The notes under the pieces were generated by a model. That model saw only the letters and a program-made list of their open reading frames with translations, did not search any database and was not told where the DNA came from. Below, piece by piece: positions 1 to 6,066 of a stretch of 9,721 nt of DNA (positions are counted from its first letter, which is position 1; every line of letters starts with the position of its first letter). Source of the DNA: Clostridiales bacterium (GTDB taxonomy: Bacteria; Bacillota; Clostridia; Peptostreptococcales; Anaerovoracaceae); NCBI GenBank assembly GCA_012511395.1, contig JAAZGD010000075.1, positions 1-9,721 of the forward strand, read 5' to 3'. Made by a program: the position numbers and the translations under genes.

Positions 1-414
1 GCCTTTTATTTCAATTAAGTGTTCTTTGTCTTTAGTTTTAATGTAGCAGTCAAACCTTGAGTTTCCGTAAGTAAATTCTCTTTTTATTTCTATTATATCC
101 TTTAGGAAATACCCTTCTTTTGCATAATCATAAAAAACTTGGTTAGGTCCTAGGCTGTCTAAGTTTACTAATAGCTCTGTCTTTCTATTTTTTAAAGAAT
201 CCTTTTTAACAACTCTTATTAAATCATACTGTGTTTTTCTATTAGGGTTATTTGATTTTGAAAGGTAACACTTACTGCCTTTAATTAAAAGCTCCTTACA
301 TCTCCCTGTGTTTTTTACATGGACTGTATGGACTATTCCTTCTATATCTACTTCTGCCACAAAGCGGTTTGGTCTACTTAAGAAAATCCCTTCTACAACA
401 TTTTCATACTTCAT
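1..414 (-). CDS. sfsA: SfsA family protein (DNA/RNA nuclease-like), N-terminal 138 residues, cut by window edge
   Basis: The minus strand encodes an open frame from an ATG at 414-412 to the window edge, 138 codons with no stop. It begins MKYENVVEGIFLSRPNRFVA and continues with VHVKNTGRCKELL, NPNRKTQYDLIRV and, near the edge, SRFDCYI and HLIEIKG. These fit the SfsA family: an N-terminal OB-like half with the 'R..RF.A.V' and 'H..NTGR..ELL' signatures, followed by the nuclease-like half with the 'R.D..I....IE.K' core. The family is usually about 230 residues, so the C-terminal 90 or so lie outside. SfsA was named for a sugar-fermentation phenotype in E. coli and is annotated as a nucleic-acid-binding nuclease; its role here is unknown. 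The ATG shares one base with the mntP stop (TAATG), and a GGAAGGG sits about 8 bases upstream, so translation is probably coupled to mntP. Confidence 0.9.
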   Translation of the reverse strand, partial: MKYENVVEGIFLSRPNRFVAEVDIEGIVHTVHVKNTGRCKELLIKGSKCYLSKSNNPNRKTQYDLIRVVKKDSLKNRKTELLVNLDSLGPNQVFYDYAKEGYFLKDIIEIKREFTYGNSRFDCYIKTKDKEHLIEIKG

Positions 415-974
415 TAGAACAACCCTTCCAAAAGTATTTTAATACCTATGATAATAAGGACTATGCCTCCTGTAACCTCTGCCCATTTACCTAGTGATGT
501 GCCACAGAACTTACCTAAGTAAACTCCTATAGCTGAAATAATAAATGTTACGACTGCTATAACAATGGAGGCTTCAATAATTGGAACTTCTAAGAATGCG
601 AAAGATACGCCCACTGCTAAAACATCTATACTTGTAGCAATAGAAAGCATTACTAAATCAGAGATACTTATATTCTTCTGGATTTCGCAGGAGTCTTTGT
701 CTTTTTTTAAAGCTTCTACCATCATCTTGCCTCCTATAAAGGCTAAGAGAATAAAGGCTATCCAGTGGTCCACATTGTTTAATATCTCATTAAATTGAGT
801 TCCTAGAAGGTAGCCTAAAATAGGCATAATGCCATGGAAGCCTCCAAAGAATAGTCCCATTATTATAGCGTTCTTAAGCTTCGTTCCATTTAAGACCATG
901 CCTTTACATATGCTGACTGCCAAGGCATCCATGGACAGTCCAACTGCTATAAGTAGTAGTTCTACAAGGCTCAC
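414..974 (-). CDS. mntP: Manganese efflux pump MntP
   Basis: This 186-residue integral membrane protein belongs to the MntP (formerly DUF204/YebN) family, which exports Mn2+ from the cytoplasm. Six hydrophobic helices can be placed at roughly residues 3-25, 36-58, 68-87, 104-128, 130-152 and 165-184. The two internally related signatures are visible: GLSMDALAVSICKG with Asp16, and SIATSIDVLAVGVSF with Asp117. These acidic positions match the membrane aspartates known to matter for transport in the E. coli protein. FGGFHGIMPILGY (43-55) is the usual family motif, with His in place of the more common Gln. The start is GTG at 974-972, overlapping the upstream stop as GTGA, with GGAG about 8 bases ahead. 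Being internal to an operon, it has no visible yybP-ykoY manganese riboswitch in front, unlike many mntP genes. Confidence 0.95.
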   Translation of the reverse strand: MSLVELLLIAVGLSMDALAVSICKGMVLNGTKLKNAIIMGLFFGGFHGIMPILGYLLGTQFNEILNNVDHWIAFILLAFIGGKMMVEALKKDKDSCEIQKNISISDLVMLSIATSIDVLAVGVSFAFLEVPIIEASIVIAVVTFIISAIGVYLGKFCGTSLGKWAEVTGGIVLIIIGIKILLEGLF

Positions 975-1693
975 AGTTTAAGCTCCATTTCTTTATTGTC
1001 TTTTGTTAAAAGCATTACTTTCGTTTTTCCTCCTAAATACTTAAGAGTAAGTGCTTCCAGCTCCACCATGGCTTTCTTTACATCCTCAAGCCTACTAGGA
1101 TCTACACTTTCAATTATTAAAAAAGCATTCTTTGTCTCTTCTGTTAGCATAGTCCTTTGACCATCTCTCCAGTTCCAGCATCGGCATACTGCACCTACAT
1201 CATCCTTATAGATTATCTCATCTTTTAGTGCAGGGTCGTTATCAGTATCACCTAAAGCCATGAAAGGCTCTCCTCCTTCTGCTTTAGTAAGAACCATATC
1301 TCCTTCAAACTTATCTAAGTCCTCTCCACCTACAGGGATCCCATACGTTAAAGATATATAGTTATAGATATCTACTAATGGGATTATGTTACCTACAGGG
1401 TTATCCTTAGATATTCTTTTTAATAAAGCTTCAATAGATGCTCTTGCACCCTTCTTAGTCTTAAATTTTTGATAAGCGTCCCTCCATACCTTTACTACTT
1501 GATTTTCAGAAAGAACGTCATTTACAAGAAACTTTTTCGCACTTTCATTTCCTTCCTTTAAAAGAGCTTCTATCTCTTTTCTTGCTTTTTCATTTTCTGC
1601 AAGATTACTGTTTATGCCAAAGGCCAGCACTATACCAATAGCACTATCAGAAAACAATTCCCAAAAATCATCTTTTATTATGAATTTTGTCAT
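971..1693 (-). CDS. Stand-alone B3/B4 (PheRS beta-like) tRNA-binding/editing domain protein
   Basis: This 240-residue soluble protein resembles the B3/B4 domain of phenylalanyl-tRNA synthetase beta, found alone in COG3382-type proteins. The diagnostic part is the C-terminal half: VDIYNYISLTYGIPVGGEDLD, then a GD..L..A.GGEPF-like stretch, then EIIYKDDVGAVCRCWNWRDG and RTMLTEETKNAFLIIE. In PheRS this domain holds the editing site that removes misacylated Tyr. Free-standing versions are thought to edit tRNA or bind RNA, but substrates are mostly unknown, so no activity is assigned. The ATG at 1693 follows a strong AGGAGGA site that contains the stop codon of the RACo-like gene. The 3' end overlaps mntP by four bases, so both neighbours are probably translationally coupled to it. 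There is no signal peptide or membrane segment. Confidence 0.85.
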   Translation of the reverse strand: MTKFIIKDDFWELFSDSAIGIVLAFGINSNLAENEKARKEIEALLKEGNESAKKFLVNDVLSENQVVKVWRDAYQKFKTKKGARASIEALLKRISKDNPVGNIIPLVDIYNYISLTYGIPVGGEDLDKFEGDMVLTKAEGGEPFMALGDTDNDPALKDEIIYKDDVGAVCRCWNWRDGQRTMLTEETKNAFLIIESVDPSRLEDVKKAMVELEALTLKYLGGKTKVMLLTKDNKEMELKL

Positions 1694-1697
1694 TACA

Positions 1698-1704
1698 TCC
1701 TCCT
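1698..1704 (-). promoter_or_regulatory. Ribosome binding site of the B3/B4 gene, overlapping the upstream stop codon
   Basis: AGGAGGA on the minus strand lies 4 bases before the ATG at 1693. The TAG stop of the RACo-like gene (1705-1703) forms its 5' edge, so a terminating ribosome sits directly on the next initiation site. Confidence 0.85.
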
Positions 1705-3034
1705 AAAAGTTTAAATGGTGTAAAAATAATTCTTGAAATTCTTCTTGATCTGCTAACTCCACATGGTCTAGCTTATGAGGTATGGTTTCTGCTTCATCTC
1801 TTTTTGACTTACTTAAAAGCACCATACAAGCACCTGTACCTGCGCCATTACCTAAAAGATTAAACTTATTTCTCTCTACATCAGGTAATATTCCTATATT
1901 AATGGCAGCTTCTATATCTATGGTGTTTCCAAAAGCTCCTGCAATGTTTATAGATGTTAGGTCTTTAAAGGTTAAGTCAAGGTTCTTCATCAGTATTTCT
2001 AAGCCTGCTCTTAAAGCGCCTTTTGCAAGCTGTAACTCCCTTATATCTTTTTGAGTTATATAAACATCTTCCTCTTCTGATAAAATGTAATGCTTTGTTT
2101 TACCTATATATGTATCGCTTTCAAGCCTTCCTGTTTTATCCATAAGGCCTGACCTTAGAAGTTCTGAGACTACAGAAACTGCTCCTGTACCACAAATTCC
2201 AATGGGAGGTTCATCACCTATGGTGTGCACTTTAAGGGTGGTATTTATTTCTATTTTATCAATAGCCCCTTTAACTGCTCTTGTTCCGCAAGATAAAGAT
2301 GCTGCTTCAAAGGCAGGGCCTGCGGCAGTAGAGCAGACTACGCCTTTGCCATCTTTTACAAGGGCGATTTCACCATTTGTTCCTAAGTCTATAAATAGAT
2401 GGCTTCCTTCTTTATTTAAAATTGAAGAAGCAAGGACACCTGCTGTAATATCTCCTCCTACATGGCCCGCTATATTAGCAAGCACATAGATTTCTGTATT
2501 ATCACTGAACTTAAATTTTTTACCTGTTTTCGTAACTGAACCTTCATAGGAAGGTTTAAAGGGAGCTGTTGCTAAGCCTATGGGGTCTTTATTTAAAAGG
2601 ATATGGCTCATAAGAGTGTTTCCTGCAAAGGTCACCTTAGTTATATCTTTTTCACTTTTGTCGGCTTCCCTTAAGAGGTCGTCCTTTAAACTGTGGATAG
2701 TTTCTAAGAGAATCTCTCTTAAGTGCTTCAGCCCTTCAGGATTTCTCTGAATATATGTGATTCTGGAAATTATGTCTGTACCATATTTCCCTTGAGGGTT
2801 TATGTCAGAGGTTGATCTTAAAAGTTTTCTTTCTTCTAGGTCCCAAAGGAAAGCTCCTAGAGTTGTTGTTCCTATATCAAAAGAAAGGCCTAGGCCTTTT
2901 AAGTTAAGGTCAGGCTGAAAGCCTAAAGGAAAAACCATGGTGCCTTTCTTTCCCTCTTCCTTTTTCTCTTCTTTTGTAAAACACCTACCGCAAGTTATGC
3001 AGTCACCGGTACAGACAAAATCCTTCTCTTTCAT
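1703..3034 (-). CDS. RACo/RamA-like ASKHA ATPase (corrinoid protein reductive activator), short Cys-rich N-terminus
   Basis: This 443-residue protein has the features of the RACo family (DUF4445), ATPases that couple ATP hydrolysis to reduction of inactive Co(II) corrinoid proteins. ASKHA motifs are visible: phosphate-1 GLSFDIGTTTLG (49-60), phosphate-2 FIDLGTNGEIAL (214-225), and a C-terminal INIAGAFGN (362-370). The family signature NPQGKYGTDIISRI is at 79-92 and FAGNTLMSHILL at 136-147. Classical RACo carries an N-terminal plant-type [2Fe-2S] ferredoxin domain of about 100 residues. Here only about 45 residues precede the ATPase core, with cysteines 8, 12, 15 and 18 (C-x3-C-x2-C-x2-C), which could hold an Fe-S cluster. 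The start is somewhat uncertain: AAGGG lies only 2 bases from the ATG, and Met33 is the next candidate, but the cysteine motif favours Met1. The gene begins 8 bases after the activation-domain gene, its likely partner. It stops with TAG. Confidence 0.85.
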   Translation of the reverse strand: MKEKDFVCTGDCITCGRCFTKEEKKEEGKKGTMVFPLGFQPDLNLKGLGLSFDIGTTTLGAFLWDLEERKLLRSTSDINPQGKYGTDIISRITYIQRNPEGLKHLREILLETIHSLKDDLLREADKSEKDITKVTFAGNTLMSHILLNKDPIGLATAPFKPSYEGSVTKTGKKFKFSDNTEIYVLANIAGHVGGDITAGVLASSILNKEGSHLFIDLGTNGEIALVKDGKGVVCSTAAGPAFEAASLSCGTRAVKGAIDKIEINTTLKVHTIGDEPPIGICGTGAVSVVSELLRSGLMDKTGRLESDTYIGKTKHYILSEEEDVYITQKDIRELQLAKGALRAGLEILMKNLDLTFKDLTSINIAGAFGNTIDIEAAINIGILPDVERNKFNLLGNGAGTGACMVLLSKSKRDEAETIPHKLDHVELADQEEFQELFLHHLNF

Positions 3035-3042
3035 TTCCCTTT

Positions 3043-3369
3043 TTATTCCTTAGTGCAGTAAGCACATCCCTTTTCATTGCCTTTACAGAACAGACACTTT
3101 TGAGGAAATGTTACAGGCTCATTTTCTGTTACAATAAATAATCCAGCCACTGATTTTTCAGGTTTCATAAAGCCTTTAGGGTTTACATCGATACCTATTC
3201 TTTCGCTGTCAAGAAGCTTATTGAACCTGTTGACACTCTCCACTGACATACCGAAAAATCCGGGGCCCAGTTCTTCACTTAAATGAAGGTTTCCTATCTT
3301 TTCTTTCATATCTAAATAGAAGCGATTTCTCGCTGTATCTACATAAGCTGTCTGCCAGAAGTCCTCCAT
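3043..3369 (-). CDS. MetH activation domain-like protein, C-terminal half with four-cysteine tail
   Basis: These 108 residues match the C-terminal half of the vitamin B12-dependent methionine synthase activation domain. WQTAYVDTARNRF (5-17) corresponds to the 'W.TAYVD.A' helix. ELGPGFFGMSVESVNRFNKL (33-52) corresponds to the 'SPGYGD.PLE.Q..LF.LL' segment. IGIDVNPKGFMKPEKSVAGL (58-77) corresponds to the 'IGV.LTES.MM.P.KSV.AL' strand and loop. In MetH this domain binds SAM and cobalamin during reductive reactivation. The tail has cysteines 92, 95, 102 and 105 (C-x2-C-x6-C-x2-C), suited to an Fe-S cluster or zinc. The ATG at 3369 is in the same frame as the N-terminal half and separated from it only by TAG and one Leu codon. 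No good Shine-Dalgarno precedes it, only a GGA about 8 bases up. This piece may be made by reinitiation or readthrough, or not at all. Confidence 0.7.
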   Translation of the reverse strand: MEDFWQTAYVDTARNRFYLDMKEKIGNLHLSEELGPGFFGMSVESVNRFNKLLDSERIGIDVNPKGFMKPEKSVAGLFIVTENEPVTFPQKCLFCKGNEKGCAYCTKE

Positions 3370-3372
3370 AAG

Positions 3373-3375
3373 CTA
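3373..3375 (-). other. In-frame amber codon dividing the activation-domain frame
   Basis: On the minus strand the codons read ATG GAA TAG CTT ATG GAG GAC, so one TAG separates two open stretches of the same frame. Without it, 3717-3043 would encode one 224-residue protein, about the length expected for stand-alone proteins of this type. The split falls inside the helix leading to WQTAYVD, with no residues evidently missing on either side. A single change from CAG (Gln) or AAG (Lys) would create it. Confidence 0.9.
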
Positions 3376-3717
3376 TTCCATAATTTGTACATTATCCTGA
3401 AAAGAGCCTGTGGTAAGAAAGTATATTAAAGCACCTTTTACTTTTTTGGGATCAATAAGTTCTAGAACTTGTGAATAAAGAAATGTGTTATCAAACTCTA
3501 GTCTTCCACCTTTTAAAGTAACGTCTTCATAATAGGAGGAAATCCCTATGGGCTTAATATCTTCATATATGTTTTCTAAACCTTTTTGGGCTTCACTTTT
3601 AAGTGCCATATTAACAGGCCCTTCCCTTAGAAGTCCCGACATAGGGTAAAATACTTCTTTTGCAAATAGGTCCAGGCCCTTAATGTCAGTTGTCCATATT
3701 TCGTTTTTGAAACTCAA
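3373..3717 (-). CDS. MetH activation domain-like protein, N-terminal half
   Basis: These 114 residues lie ahead of, and in frame with, the recognisable C-terminal half. The content fits the N-terminal half of stand-alone activation-domain proteins: IGISSYYEDVTLKGGRLEFD (57-76), which matches the strand leading to 'L.S..L...L', then LYSQVLELIDPKKVKGALIYFLTTGSF, where the 'L.G...V.LF.LT.G' strand is expected. Read alone it is too weak to name; its position and continuity with the next stretch carry the call. The start is TTG at 3717-3715, supported by AAGGAG about 7 bases upstream; no ATG fits as well. The IMP dehydrogenase gene ends 12 bases before it. Truncated at TAG, this half would lack the SAM- and cobalamin-facing part of the domain and should be inactive unless it pairs with the C-terminal half. 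Confidence 0.65.
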   Translation of the reverse strand: MSFKNEIWTTDIKGLDLFAKEVFYPMSGLLREGPVNMALKSEAQKGLENIYEDIKPIGISSYYEDVTLKGGRLEFDNTFLYSQVLELIDPKKVKGALIYFLTTGSFQDNVQIME

Positions 3718-3724
3718 ATTAAAG

Positions 3725-3730
3725 CTCCTT
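3725..3730 (-). promoter_or_regulatory. Ribosome binding site deciding the TTG start at 3717
   Basis: AAGGAG on the minus strand lies 7 bases before TTG. Its first base belongs to the TAA stop of IMP dehydrogenase (3732-3730), so translation of the two genes is probably coupled. Confidence 0.8.
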
Positions 3731-5238
3731 TATCTGATGTTGCTTCCGCCAGTTTCCTTTAAGATAACGTCATGGGCTCCACCTTCCACAATGCTTGTGG
3801 CAGATACAGGTGTAATCTTAGCATTCTTTTGAAAATCAGAGATATTTAAAACGCCACAATTGACCATGGTAGATTTAACCTTGTTTAAAGTTAAGCTTAC
3901 ATTATCCTTTAAAGGCCCTGCATAAGGAACATAAGAGTCTACACCTTCTTCAAAGTTAAGCTTTTCATCGCCACCCATATCGTATCTTTGCCAGTTTCTG
4001 GCTCTGTTTGAGCCTTCACCCCAGTATTCCTTAACGTAGTTCCCACTTACATTTAGTTTTGCAGTTGGGGACTCATCAAATCTTGCAAAGTATCTTCCCA
4101 GCATTAGGAAGTCTGCTCCCATGGCAAGGGCAAGAGCCATGTGGTAATCGTAAACTATGCCACCGTCTGAACAGATTGGCACATATATTCCTTTTTCTTT
4201 AAGATATGCTTCTCTTTCATTTGCTACCTCTATAACAGCAGAAGCCTGGCCTCTTCCTATGCCTTTGGTTTCTCTAGTGATACAGATGGAGCCTCCTCCG
4301 ATTCCCACCTTAACAAAGTCTGCACCTGAGTCTGCTAAGAATCTAAAGCCTTCTTTATCCACCTCATATCCGGCTCCGATTTTAACCTTCCCTTCAAACT
4401 CATTCTTTACAAATGAGAGTACATCCTTCTGCCACTCCGTGTAGCCCTCTGATGAATCTATACACAAGATATCCACACCTGCTTCCACAAGCAAAGGTAC
4501 TCTTTCTTTATAGTCCTTAGTGTTTACACCTGCCCCTACCATATACCTTTTATCTCCATCCAAAAGTTCATTGGGATTAGCTTTATGGCTGTCATAGTCC
4601 TTTCTAAAGACGAAGTGAGTCAATCTCATGTTTTCATCTACTATGGGAAGTGCGTTAAGCTTATGGTCCCAAAGCATATCGTTTGCTTCGCTTAGAGATA
4701 TTCCTTCTTTGGCATAAATAAGTTTTTCAAAGGGTGTCATAAATGTGGAAACCTTCTCTGACAGATACATGCTGCTTACTCTATAGTCTCTGCTTGTAAC
4801 TATCCCCAGAACTCTTCCTTGGGGAGTGCCGTCATCAGTTACCGCAACTGTAGAGTGGCCGCTCTTTTTCTTCAGTTCAAGAATATCCTTTAAGGTTTGA
4901 TCAGGTCTTATATTTGAATCGGAGCGGACAAAGCCTGCTTTATGGCTTTTCACTCTTCTTATCATCTGCACCTGTTCCTCTATGGCCTGGCTTTGGAATA
5001 TGAAGGAGATCCCCCCTTCCTTTGCTAAAGCAACAGCCATTTTATCATCAGATACAGACTGCATAATAGCCGAGACTAAGGGTATGTTCATACGAATTAA
5101 AGGCTCTTCTCCTTTTTTGTACCTTGTCACAGGAGTTCGTAAGTCCACATTCTCAACTCTGCAGTTTTTGTCGCTGTACCCCGGTATCAAAAGGTATTCA
5201 CTGAAGGTTCTTGCCGGTTCTTCGAAATAGTGTGCCAT
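3730..5238 (-). CDS. guaB: Inosine-5'-monophosphate dehydrogenase, Tritrichomonas-like type
   Basis: IMP dehydrogenase oxidises IMP to XMP with NAD+, the committed step of GMP synthesis in the cytosol. The 502-residue chain is a (beta/alpha)8 barrel interrupted by a CBS pair at about 105-220 (TVAVTDDGTPQGRVLGIVTSRDY; LNALPIVDENMRLTHFVFRKD). The catalytic loop GIGGGSICITRETKGIGRGQ holds Cys319. Asp261 lies in CIDSSEGYTEWQ, and the flap dyad Arg418-Tyr419 lies in NWQRYDMGG. SDGGI (357-361) and GADFLMLGRYFARF bind phosphate. From memory, these numbers coincide with those of the Tritrichomonas foetus enzyme, and the N-terminal 'EPARTFSEYLLIPG' matches that subtype rather than the common bacterial GuaB. 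The ATG at 5238 follows AGGAGG by 6 bases; that site includes part of the upstream stop codon. No purine riboswitch fits in the 11-base gap ahead. Confidence 0.97.
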   Translation of the reverse strand: MAHYFEEPARTFSEYLLIPGYSDKNCRVENVDLRTPVTRYKKGEEPLIRMNIPLVSAIMQSVSDDKMAVALAKEGGISFIFQSQAIEEQVQMIRRVKSHKAGFVRSDSNIRPDQTLKDILELKKKSGHSTVAVTDDGTPQGRVLGIVTSRDYRVSSMYLSEKVSTFMTPFEKLIYAKEGISLSEANDMLWDHKLNALPIVDENMRLTHFVFRKDYDSHKANPNELLDGDKRYMVGAGVNTKDYKERVPLLVEAGVDILCIDSSEGYTEWQKDVLSFVKNEFEGKVKIGAGYEVDKEGFRFLADSGADFVKVGIGGGSICITRETKGIGRGQASAVIEVANEREAYLKEKGIYVPICSDGGIVYDYHMALALAMGADFLMLGRYFARFDESPTAKLNVSGNYVKEYWGEGSNRARNWQRYDMGGDEKLNFEEGVDSYVPYAGPLKDNVSLTLNKVKSTMVNCGVLNISDFQKNAKITPVSATSIVEGGAHDVILKETGGSNIR

Positions 5239-5249
5239 AGCTTTCCTCC

Positions 5250-5987
5250 TTACTTAATATCCAAATATTCTATAAGCTCTTCAAGAGCAAAATTCTTTTC
5301 TTTCATTACCTTGGCAGCCTTTTCACCTACGTATCTTATGTGCCAGGGCTCGTAGCTGTACCCTGTTATTTCTTCTTTTCCTTTTTCATATCTTATAACG
5401 AAGCCGTACTTATAGGCATTTTCTGAAAGCCATTTGCCTTCTTCCGTATTTTCAAAATCTACAGTAAGTTGGTAATTCACTGAAGGTGACGAGCAGTCTG
5501 CCGCAAGGCCTGTCTGATGTTCAGAAGTTCCGGGCTTTGCACTATATTTATCTGCCCACTCCTGGCCCTTGGTGTTTACATAGCCATAATAGAGCTGGCT
5601 CTGAAAGTCATAAGATCTATAGCAGGTTGTTACTACAATTTCTAAACCCTCAGCTTTGGCATCCTCTGAAAGTCTGTGAAAAGCTGTTGCTGCTTCCTCT
5701 CTCATCTTACGCCATAAAGGAGATCTATCCTTAGCAAAGTAAATGATTTCAGCTAAATCATGAGGCTCATAGTCTTTATCTAGTGAGTGCTCTTTATTTG
5801 CTAAAATTAAATAGCCTTTATTTATATCATCTTCTAGCTCTGCTCTTAAGATTTCTTCCAAGGTTACTTCAGGTTCTTCAATTATTAAATCCTCAGGCTC
5901 ACTTGTTGGCGCTAAGCATCCTTCGAGAAAAACACTGGAAAATATTAAAGTTGTAATCATAAGTACAGTAAATGCAAGTCTTTTCAA
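5250..5987 (-). CDS. M15-family D-alanyl-D-alanine carboxypeptidase, lipoprotein
   Basis: This 245-residue protein is a zinc D,D-carboxypeptidase of the VanY/LdcB type (peptidase M15B), which removes the terminal D-Ala from peptidoglycan peptides outside the cell. The N-terminus is a lipoprotein signal: MKR, a hydrophobic stretch at 4-20 and the lipobox LEGC with Cys24. An acidic linker follows (about 30-55). Catalytic-domain motifs are TTCYRSYDFQSQLY (120-133), zinc ligands in GTSEHQTGLAADCS (His157, Asp164), and EPWHIRYVG with catalytic Glu213 and ligand His216. The start is TTG at 5987-5985, preceded by AAGGAG at 6 bases, and gives a complete signal sequence. It is the first gene of the run, 11 bases before guaB. 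VanY in the strict sense implies vancomycin resistance, but no vanHAX or vanRS genes are near, so wall maintenance is likelier. Confidence 0.92.
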   Translation of the reverse strand: MKRLAFTVLMITTLIFSSVFLEGCLAPTSEPEDLIIEEPEVTLEEILRAELEDDINKGYLILANKEHSLDKDYEPHDLAEIIYFAKDRSPLWRKMREEAATAFHRLSEDAKAEGLEIVVTTCYRSYDFQSQLYYGYVNTKGQEWADKYSAKPGTSEHQTGLAADCSSPSVNYQLTVDFENTEEGKWLSENAYKYGFVIRYEKGKEEITGYSYEPWHIRYVGEKAAKVMKEKNFALEELIEYLDIK

Positions 5988-5993
5988 TTCTCT

Positions 5994-5999
5994 CTCCTT
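5994..5999 (-). promoter_or_regulatory. Ribosome binding site deciding the TTG start at 5987
   Basis: AAGGAG on the minus strand, within CTAAGGAGAGAGAA, lies 6 bases before TTG. No in-frame ATG nearby would keep the lipoprotein signal intact. Confidence 0.85.
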
Positions 6000-6019
6000 A
6001 GTATAGTAGTAACCTTTTT

Positions 6020-6048
6020 ATTATATTATGTTTACCTCTAGTATTCAA
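6020..6048 (-). promoter_or_regulatory. Sigma-A-type promoter for the carboxypeptidase-guaB-sfsA run
   Basis: On the minus strand, TTGAAT (6048-6043), a 17-base spacer and a consensus TATAAT (6025-6020) precede the TTG start at 5987 by about 33 bases. Spacing and -10 are ideal. It is the only strong promoter seen for the following eight reading frames, whose gaps are all 12 bases or less. Confidence 0.75.
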
Positions 6049-6066
6049 CATAGGTAGCCATAAATG

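Noticed and set aside
971..1000. Manganese riboswitch (yybP-ykoY) ahead of mntP
   Set aside because: mntP overlaps the preceding gene by four bases and no separate leader exists.
3373..3375. Firm call of pyrrolysine at the in-frame TAG
   Set aside because: No pylT, pylS or Pyl-containing methyltransferase is in the window, and TAG is the ordinary stop of groES and the RACo-like gene. Kept only as one of three explanations.
1782..5734. Plus-strand open frames opposite the RACo-like gene, guaB and the carboxypeptidase gene
   Set aside because: Each lies wholly inside a clearly recognised gene on the other strand and has no recognisable domain or initiation site.
5250..5987. Vancomycin resistance gene vanY
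   Set aside because: The motifs fit the whole M15B carboxypeptidase family, and no vanH, vanA, vanX or vanRS genes are adjacent, so a resistance role is unsupported.
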